From: Candidatus Saccharibacteria bacterium UBA6258
GTDB lineage: Bacteria; Patescibacteriota; Saccharimonadia; Saccharimonadales; Saccharimonadaceae
Assembly: GCA_002441145.1 (NCBI GenBank)
Contig: DJVK01000020.1
Coordinates: 1-10,679 of the forward strand
Length of the DNA stretch: 10,679 nt
Direction: 5' to 3'
Part shown: in pieces, positions 6,476-10,679 of the stretch
Position numbering within the stretch: position 1 is the stretch's first letter
How the letters are laid out: every line of letters begins with the position of its first letter
Notes under the pieces: generated by a model
Database searches by the model: none
Told to the model about the DNA's origin: nothing
Seen by the model: only the letters and a program-made list of their open reading frames with translations
Program-made: the position numbers and the translations under genes

Positions 6476-8309
6476 CCTCCCGTGGCATTGACGCCTTGGC
6501 TAGCTTTTTGTGTACCTGGTCTTCTTCGAGAGTCTCTTCTTCGAGGAGCGCGTCTTTAAGTTGTTCAAGTATATCGCGGTTTTCATTGATAACAAGTTCA
6601 GCGCGCTGGCTTGCTTCACGAATCAACGCTTCGACTTCTTTGTCGATTTCTTGCGCGGTCGATTCGCTATAAGGGCGTTCGTGGGTCATCTTATCAAATA
6701 CCATGCCGCCATTGTCTTCGTGGAACACCTGGTCACGAAGCTTTGTGCCCATTCCCTGTTCACGAATCATATCGCGAGCAATTTCGGTTGCCTTGCGTAA
6801 GTCGCTACCTGCACCGGTGGTGATACCGTCTGCGCCGTAGATAATCTTTTCGGCGACACGACCACCCATCGCACGAGCAAGGATGTCTTTAAATTCATAT
6901 ACATTCGTGTAGCTCTTGTCTTCTGGCGGCAAGAACCACGTGACACCGCCAGTACCACCGCGTGGAATAATCGTTACCTTGTGAACAGGGTCGCTATCTG
7001 GCAGAACGTGTCCGACAATCGCGTGGCCAGCTTCATGGTAAGCGGTCATTTCTTTTTCTTTGTCGTTCATGACCTTTGCTTTACGCTCTGGACCAATCGC
7101 TACCTTTTCGAATGCTTCGGTAAGATCTTTGTTGCTAATCTTTTTAGCATTGCGACGAGCAGCGATAATAGCCGCTTCGTTAGCGATGTTTGCTAAGTCA
7201 GCGCCCGAACTACCTGCAGTTTTTGCCGCAAGCTTATCAAGGTCGACAGTATCATCGCTTGGCTTGTTCTTAAAGTGAACTTTTAAAATCGCTTCGCGGT
7301 CGCGACGCTCTGGCAACATAATGTTCGTGCGGCGGTCAAAACGACCTGGGCGCAAGAGTGCTGGGTCAAGTACATCGGCGCGGTTAGTGGCCGCAAGAAC
7401 GATGACATTAGTGCCGGTTTCGAACCCATCCATCTCAACCAAAATCTGGTTAAGGGTTTGCTCGCGCTCATCGTGACCACCGCCCATACCACTACCACGT
7501 TTGCGGCCGACGGCATCGATCTCGTCGATAAAGATAATGGCAGGTGAGTTCTTTTTAGCTTTTGCAAATAAGTCACGGACGCGGCTAGCACCGACACCGA
7601 CGAACATTTCTACGAATTCAGAACCAGAAATACTAAAGAAGGGAACGTTCGCTTCGCCTGCAACGGCACGTGCCAACATAGTCTTACCAGTACCGGGGTT
7701 ACCAACAAGCAAGACGCCTTTAGGAATCTTGGCACCGAGTGTTTCGTACTTCTTTGGGTGCTTCAAAAAGTCTACAACTTCTTCGAGGTCTTGCTTTGCG
7801 TTATCGTTACCCGCGATATCCGCAAACGTTACGCGCTCTTTGTCGAGCCCGTATAGTTTAGCCTTGCTCTTACCAAAGCCCATAGCCTGATTATTCTGAC
7901 CTTGTGCTTGGCGCATCATGAACATAAAGAATGCCGCGATCAATACGACCGGGATAATGATTGATGCAAGTCCCCATAGCGCATTGCCGGTTTCGGATGG
8001 CTGAGTAACTAACACTTCGGTCTTGCCCTTTTCGAGACCTTGTTCGTAGATACTACCATCTTCTTTGATAGTCTTTTCGGTCGCTGCTTCTTGAGTCTTC
8101 GGCGTTACCTTGACTTCGTTGCCTTGAATTTCGAGCTTCTTGATTTCGCCTTCGTTAGCACGGCGCACCACATCAGAGATAGCAACCTCTTTTAGGTCTG
8201 CGTGCGGCGACGCAATTGCCCAGACAGCAAGTGTAGATAGCACTAAAATTGCCCAGAACAAGCTTAGCCGAAGAGTATTACTTAGTTTACCTTTTGGTCG
8301 TTTCACCAT
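6462..8309 (-). CDS. ftsH: FtsH, membrane-bound ATP-dependent zinc metalloprotease
   Basis: FtsH is a hexameric AAA+ protease in the cytoplasmic membrane that degrades damaged membrane proteins and some regulators. The 615-aa protein has family length and order. A membrane helix at about 14-33 is followed by a short extracytoplasmic domain and a second helix at about 111-132. The AAA module carries Walker A GNPGTGKT (203-210), pore loop FVG (236-238), Walker B IIFIDE (258-263) and the arginine-finger region RPGRFDR (320-326). The protease domain has the zinc site HEAGH (425-429) and the third ligand Asp503 in TGAGSDL. All catalytic residues are present. The start is ATG at 8307-8309 with AAAGGA (8320-8325) 10 bases before it. 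It follows tilS by 54 bp and is the first gene of the likely ftsH-murJ-lepA run. Confidence 0.98.
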   Translation of the reverse strand: MVKRPKGKLSNTLRLSLFWAILVLSTLAVWAIASPHADLKEVAISDVVRRANEGEIKKLEIQGNEVKVTPKTQEAATEKTIKEDGSIYEQGLEKGKTEVLVTQPSETGNALWGLASIIIPVVLIAAFFMFMMRQAQGQNNQAMGFGKSKAKLYGLDKERVTFADIAGNDNAKQDLEEVVDFLKHPKKYETLGAKIPKGVLLVGNPGTGKTMLARAVAGEANVPFFSISGSEFVEMFVGVGASRVRDLFAKAKKNSPAIIFIDEIDAVGRKRGSGMGGGHDEREQTLNQILVEMDGFETGTNVIVLAATNRADVLDPALLRPGRFDRRTNIMLPERRDREAILKVHFKNKPSDDTVDLDKLAAKTAGSSGADLANIANEAAIIAARRNAKKISNKDLTEAFEKVAIGPERKAKVMNDKEKEMTAYHEAGHAIVGHVLPDSDPVHKVTIIPRGGTGGVTWFLPPEDKSYTNVYEFKDILARAMGGRVAEKIIYGADGITTGAGSDLRKATEIARDMIREQGMGTKLRDQVFHEDNGGMVFDKMTHERPYSESTAQEIDKEVEALIREASQRAELVINENRDILEQLKDALLEEETLEEDQVHKKLAKASMPREAALH

Positions 8310-8362
8310 GAAAATCTTGTCCTTTCAGAAATAATGTTGACTGCAATAGAATTATCCCTTAA

Positions 8363-8368
8363 ATTATA
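8363..8368 (-). promoter_or_regulatory. Possible -10 box of the ftsH promoter
   Basis: TATAAT on the minus strand overlaps the tilS stop codon and would give a leader of about 47-48 bases with the ftsH Shine-Dalgarno sequence at its end. No convincing -35 box is found at 17 bases, so the call rests on the -10 match and position alone. A second weaker candidate, GATAAT, is at 8351-8356. Confidence 0.35.
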
Positions 8369-9206
8369 CTACTTTCACAGCAAAAGCACGAGGGGTGAAA
8401 TGAAGTTCGATGCGGTCGCCGACATGGTGAATTGTACCCGCTTTTGCCGTTTTTATCGCAATCAGCGCACGCTCGAGTTGCGGGCGTGTTGGACGAATAC
8501 TGGTTTGCTGATCAATGATTGTCCCCAACAATTCAACAGCCACGTTATGATCGATTTGGGTCAAAAAATGTCGCGATGCTGCGTGGCTTTTAATAATCCG
8601 CAACGATTCGTGTTCTATGTCTCGCCGCAATTGGATTTGCTTAGCGCGCAATGTGCTTAATCGTTCCCTATTTTGCTGATTTAACCTCGACCCTAGCAAC
8701 CGTCGTAATCTATTGCGTTGATAAGCATCAGTCGCATTCGTACCATCTTCGACCCATTCAAGGTGATTGCGCAACGCATAATCGTATAATTGCTGTTTAG
8801 TAAGCGCCGTCAACGGGCGATTAATGCCTTTGCGATTCAGTACCGTTAGCCCGCGCCAGCCTGTACCGCGCTGTACGTTAATGGCGATAGTTTCAACTAA
8901 GTCGCCCTGGTGATGCGCCGTAACGATTGTCGCATTAAACTGTTTTGCTTGCTCGAATAAAAACTCATACCGAGCCGCCCTTGCCTGTTCTTCACTGGCC
9001 GATGCTCCAAGCTCGAATCGCTTCGTCACGAATGGCAACTTGTAGTTTTTTGCTAACGCTTCAACAAAGCGCGCATCCGCCTCGCTATCGCTGCGAATCC
9101 CATGATCAACATGAGCCACGATCAAACGATGCGTCGACTTGCTCAACATATCAAGCAGTACGACACTATCGACGCCGCCACTGACTGCCACGAGATAATT
9201 AGCCAT
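8364..9206 (-). CDS. tilS: tRNA(Ile)-lysidine synthetase TilS, short form
   Basis: TilS attaches lysine to C34 of the tRNA-Ile with a CAU anticodon, so that it reads AUA codons. The N-terminal PP-loop ATPase motif SGGVDS is at residues 9-14, followed by VDHGIRSDSEADARFVE (33-49) and the TilS motif AHHQGDLVETIAINVQRGTG in the middle, then RPLTALTKQQL and NATDAYQRNRLR. The first Asp of the usual HHxDDxxET is Gly here. At 280 aa it ends soon after the linker and lacks the C-terminal tRNA-recognition domains of the 430-aa E. coli enzyme; shorter forms are known in other bacteria. The ATG at 9204-9206 has no Shine-Dalgarno sequence but a -10-like box 7 bases upstream. It starts 15 bp after the 57-residue gene. 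Confidence 0.93.
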   Translation of the reverse strand: MANYLVAVSGGVDSVVLLDMLSKSTHRLIVAHVDHGIRSDSEADARFVEALAKNYKLPFVTKRFELGASASEEQARAARYEFLFEQAKQFNATIVTAHHQGDLVETIAINVQRGTGWRGLTVLNRKGINRPLTALTKQQLYDYALRNHLEWVEDGTNATDAYQRNRLRRLLGSRLNQQNRERLSTLRAKQIQLRRDIEHESLRIIKSHAASRHFLTQIDHNVAVELLGTIIDQQTSIRPTRPQLERALIAIKTAKAGTIHHVGDRIELHFTPRAFAVKVV

Positions 9207-9213
9207 AGATATA

Positions 9214-9242
9214 AGTATATGCTAGCTCAGCATTTTTGACAG
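9214..9242 (-). promoter_or_regulatory. Predicted promoter of tilS, leaderless type
   Basis: The -10 box TATACT (9214-9219) lies 7 bases before the tilS ATG, and a partial -35 box CTGTCA (9237-9242, four of six matches) lies 17 bases further upstream, within the 3' end of the preceding small gene. The bases before the ATG are AT-rich with no purine tract. The expected start is at or next to the ATG. Confidence 0.5.
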
Positions 9243-9395
9243 CTTCACGCCAAGCCAAATGCCCACTATGCCGCCAACAAGGCCACCGATAATCGGCCAT
9301 GCGCTCAATAAATCGTGATCACCAAAAAGCCATGGCGTGACACTTCCAATAGTGCTGCCGAGCCCCATACATATCATGATAACGGTCTTATTCAC
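9222..9395 (-). CDS. Small hydrophobic membrane protein, 57 residues, unknown function
   Basis: I do not recognise a named family. The frame runs from GTG at 9393-9395 to TAG at 9222-9224. The protein has two hydrophobic stretches, about residues 4-24 (beginning TVIMICMGLGS) and 33-51 (containing PIIGGLVGGIVGIWLG), joined by a short polar turn with GDHD, and a basic end KLSKMLS. This predicts a two-helix hairpin in the membrane with glycine-rich helices able to pack closely. AAGGTGG stands about 8 bases before the GTG, inside the last codons of the pilin gene, and the gap to the pilin stop is only 4 bases, so the two are very probably translated from one mRNA. The good ribosome site and coherent hydrophobic pattern support a real gene. 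A link to pilus assembly is suggested only by position. Confidence 0.75.
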   Translation of the reverse strand: MNKTVIMICMGLGSTIGSVTPWLFGDHDLLSAWPIIGGLVGGIVGIWLGVKLSKMLS

Positions 9396-9399
9396 CGTA

Positions 9400-9942
9400 T
9401 TAGTCCACCTTGACTAAATAGTTGATGCCGTAACCTGTATCCCAAGTTGGCAGGCAAGTACCATCGGTGTCAGTCGTAGTCTGCGGTAGCGTTTCGAGAT
9501 GCGCACCAAACCATACGCCGGGGTTCGCGCCGGTGCTTGGGCAGCTGAGCTTCATGTAGGCGTGGCATGTCAAGCCGTTACAGTTATTAAGACCGCTCGG
9601 ATCTTTAAGCGCTTTATCTAAATAATTACCCGTAACTAAACAATCGATGACGGCCAATCGTGGACCTGTCGTGTCGTAATCTTGATGTAGCCAGCCAGAC
9701 CCTATACTCGCGGCCGTCGACCAGCCACATCCGGCTTCACCATAATCGCCGACTGCGATTTTGTACTGCTGCGTGGCCTTCACTAACTGCCCAATGTCAG
9801 ACTTACGCACCGAGTCACGCGAACGAGCCTGAACACCCCTGTAAGCGGTGACTGTTACGAGCGACAAAATAAGGATCAGCGTCACGACGAATCCTAGCTC
9901 CGGTATTGTAAATCCGCCCATTCGTTTTGTCGATAATTTCAT
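9400..9942 (-). CDS. Type IV pilin-like protein (prepilin)
   Basis: The N-terminus has a short basic leader MKLSTKRMGG and a class III (prepilin peptidase) site after Gly10: the mature protein would begin FTIPELGF with the conserved Glu at position 5 (Glu15). A hydrophobic helix follows to about residue 33, and then an alpha-helical spine to about residue 65 (YRGVQARSRDSVRKSDIGQLVKAT, of which only the pattern matters). The globular part (66-180) has six cysteines at 72, 101, 121, 126, 134 and 163, so up to three disulphides could form outside the cell. At 180 aa the size suits a pilin or minor pilin. Related proteins in Saccharibacteria form pili used in twitching and host contact, but this copy has no pilus motor genes beside it here. 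It starts 21 bp after the polymerase gene and has its own extended -10 box. Confidence 0.88.
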   Translation of the reverse strand: MKLSTKRMGGFTIPELGFVVTLILILSLVTVTAYRGVQARSRDSVRKSDIGQLVKATQQYKIAVGDYGEAGCGWSTAASIGSGWLHQDYDTTGPRLAVIDCLVTGNYLDKALKDPSGLNNCNGLTCHAYMKLSCPSTGANPGVWFGAHLETLPQTTTDTDGTCLPTWDTGYGINYLVKVD

Positions 9943-9948
9943 GCGGTT

Positions 9949-9957
9949 ATTATAGCA
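9949..9957 (-). promoter_or_regulatory. Extended -10 promoter of the pilin gene, leaderless type
   Basis: TGCTATAAT on the minus strand is a perfect TATAAT (9949-9954) with the TGn extension, which can replace a -35 box; none is visible. The -10 box ends 6 bases (AACCGC) before the ATG at 9940-9942, so the first base of the message should be at the start codon. No Shine-Dalgarno sequence lies upstream. Confidence 0.6.
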
Positions 9958-9963
9958 TAACCA

Positions 9964-10679
9964 CTATAGGTAGCGAGTACTGCCGAACGGTATCTTTTGC
10001 TTGACGTAAAACCCGGTGCCGAGCGTACTTGCGCTGTGGATCGTGCGATTACCATACCGAGCATTAATCTCGTCTATCGCCAACGTTATGTGTTGTTCGC
10101 GCGCCAATTCATCGCCGAACAAACTTAATTGATCACCCATGTCATCGTGAAGGTGATAGCAGTGTACGCCGATTTCCCTAATTCCAGCAGCCGGCGCATT
10201 CATGAATAATCGTGATGCAATCGTCCATAGTGCCTGGTCAGAATAAAAGGGCAGGGGAGCCAAGTATTTTTGATGCCAATATCCCCTATCATACGTTTTA
10301 ACGTAAATCCCCACTCCTCTGGCCGTTTTACCCTGTGATCGCAGCTTTTCTCCGACCGATTCTGCCAAGTGATGCAATCTCATGGCTATTTCTTGCCGGC
10401 TTAAATCTCGCGATTCTAGCACGTACTGCCGGCCACAACTTTTTAGGTCGTAATCAACATCGTCGACTTCCCAACCCCTTAACCGTTGATGCCACTGTAG
10501 CCCACAGATACTTTTGAACACTATCTTTTGCAAAATTTCAGGATCGGTGTCTAAGAACTGAAGGGGAGTGTAGATACCGACGCTATTCAGGCGATGCTCG
10601 TTACGACTAGCGATCCCCGTCAAATCCTGCAGATCCAGTCCCCTATAGATATCCCGTAAATTATGGCTCGTAATTACAT
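9964..10679 (-). CDS. Y-family DNA polymerase (UmuC/DinB type), C-terminal 237 residues; 5' end outside window
   Basis: Y-family polymerases copy damaged DNA with low fidelity. The frame is open to the window edge, so the TTG at 10621-10623 is internal and not a start. The visible part begins in the thumb with the helix-hairpin-helix region LTGIASRNEHRLNSVGIYTP (19-38 of the visible part), goes on with SICGLQWHQRLRGWEVDD (56-73), and then the little-finger domain from about 80. QLSLF (183-187) is a clear beta-clamp binding motif, like QLNLF in E. coli UmuC, followed by AIDEINARYG (200-209) typical of the group. The catalytic palm with its acidic residues is outside the window, so activity cannot be judged. 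I cannot separate DinB from UmuC by this part alone. Confidence 0.88.
   Translation of the reverse strand, partial: VITSHNLRDIYRGLDLQDLTGIASRNEHRLNSVGIYTPLQFLDTDPEILQKIVFKSICGLQWHQRLRGWEVDDVDYDLKSCGRQYVLESRDLSRQEIAMRLHHLAESVGEKLRSQGKTARGVGIYVKTYDRGYWHQKYLAPLPFYSDQALWTIASRLFMNAPAAGIREIGVHCYHLHDDMGDQLSLFGDELAREQHITLAIDEINARYGNRTIHSASTLGTGFYVKQKIPFGSTRYL

Noticed and set aside
7501..7890. 129-residue open frame on the plus strand
   Set aside because: Opposite the conserved AAA domain of ftsH; low-complexity Ser/Ala/Leu composition is what the reverse of that coding gives.
8364..8660. Plus-strand frame from 8334 to 8660 as a gene facing ftsH
   Set aside because: It overlaps the coding end of tilS, which has clear family motifs, and has no domain of its own.
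10621..10623. TTG as the start codon of the polymerase gene
   Set aside because: The frame stays open to the window end and the upstream residues fit the helix-hairpin-helix region, so the TTG is an internal Leu codon.

Overview
This window looks like chromosome from a Patescibacteria (CPR) organism, most probably Saccharibacteria (TM7). The reasons are moderate GC, tight packing on one strand, standard stop codons (TAA and TAG; no sign of UGA recoding), several short versions of normally larger proteins (HrcA about 236 aa, TilS 280 aa), a UmuC/DinB-like polymerase of a type I associate with this group, and a small type IV pilin-like gene. The taxonomic call is inference from protein character, not from a marker search. 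Every gene I can support lies on the minus strand, so the window reads from right to left.

Reading in the direction of transcription: the C-terminal part of a Y-family DNA polymerase (window end to 9964); a type IV pilin-like protein (9942-9400); a 57-residue membrane protein (9395-9222); a short tRNA-Ile lysidine synthetase, tilS (9206-8364); the membrane protease ftsH (8309-6462); the lipid II flippase homologue murJ (6449-4821), which shares one base with the elongation factor 4 gene lepA (4821-3043); a guanylate-kinase-like protein (3028-2312); then the heat-shock module hrcA (2260-1550), grpE (1508-1047) and the first 302 residues of dnaK (907 to the window start). The order lepA ... hrcA-grpE-dnaK is the old synteny known from Firmicutes, here with a guanylate-kinase-like gene where Bacillus has hemN.

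The heat-shock part is explained by its DNA. HrcA represses by binding CIRCE (TTAGCACTC-N9-GAGTGCTAA). A perfect CIRCE lies upstream of dnaK with the promoter -35 box TTGACA inside its 9-bp spacer. A second CIRCE with one mismatch per arm lies 46 bp downstream, at the expected transcription start. A third CIRCE, also with one mismatch per arm, precedes hrcA in the same geometry. This is a closed loop in which HrcA represses itself, GrpE and DnaK.

The most interesting pattern is at gene starts. hrcA, the guanylate-kinase-like gene, tilS and the pilin gene each have a -10 box (TATAAT or TATACT) only 6-7 bases before the ATG, which would place transcription start at the start codon and give leaderless mRNAs. 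Three of these four have no visible Shine-Dalgarno sequence and the fourth has only a distant, weak one. dnaK, grpE, lepA, ftsH and the 57-residue gene instead have clear Shine-Dalgarno sequences. Other points of note are a HrcA lacking about 100 central residues, a MurJ homologue without three of the four cavity arginines known to be essential in E. coli, and a guanylate-kinase-like protein with Asn in place of Ser/Thr in its P-loop. I found no mobile element, CRISPR array, tRNA or rRNA, and no gene-free stretch above 300 bases.
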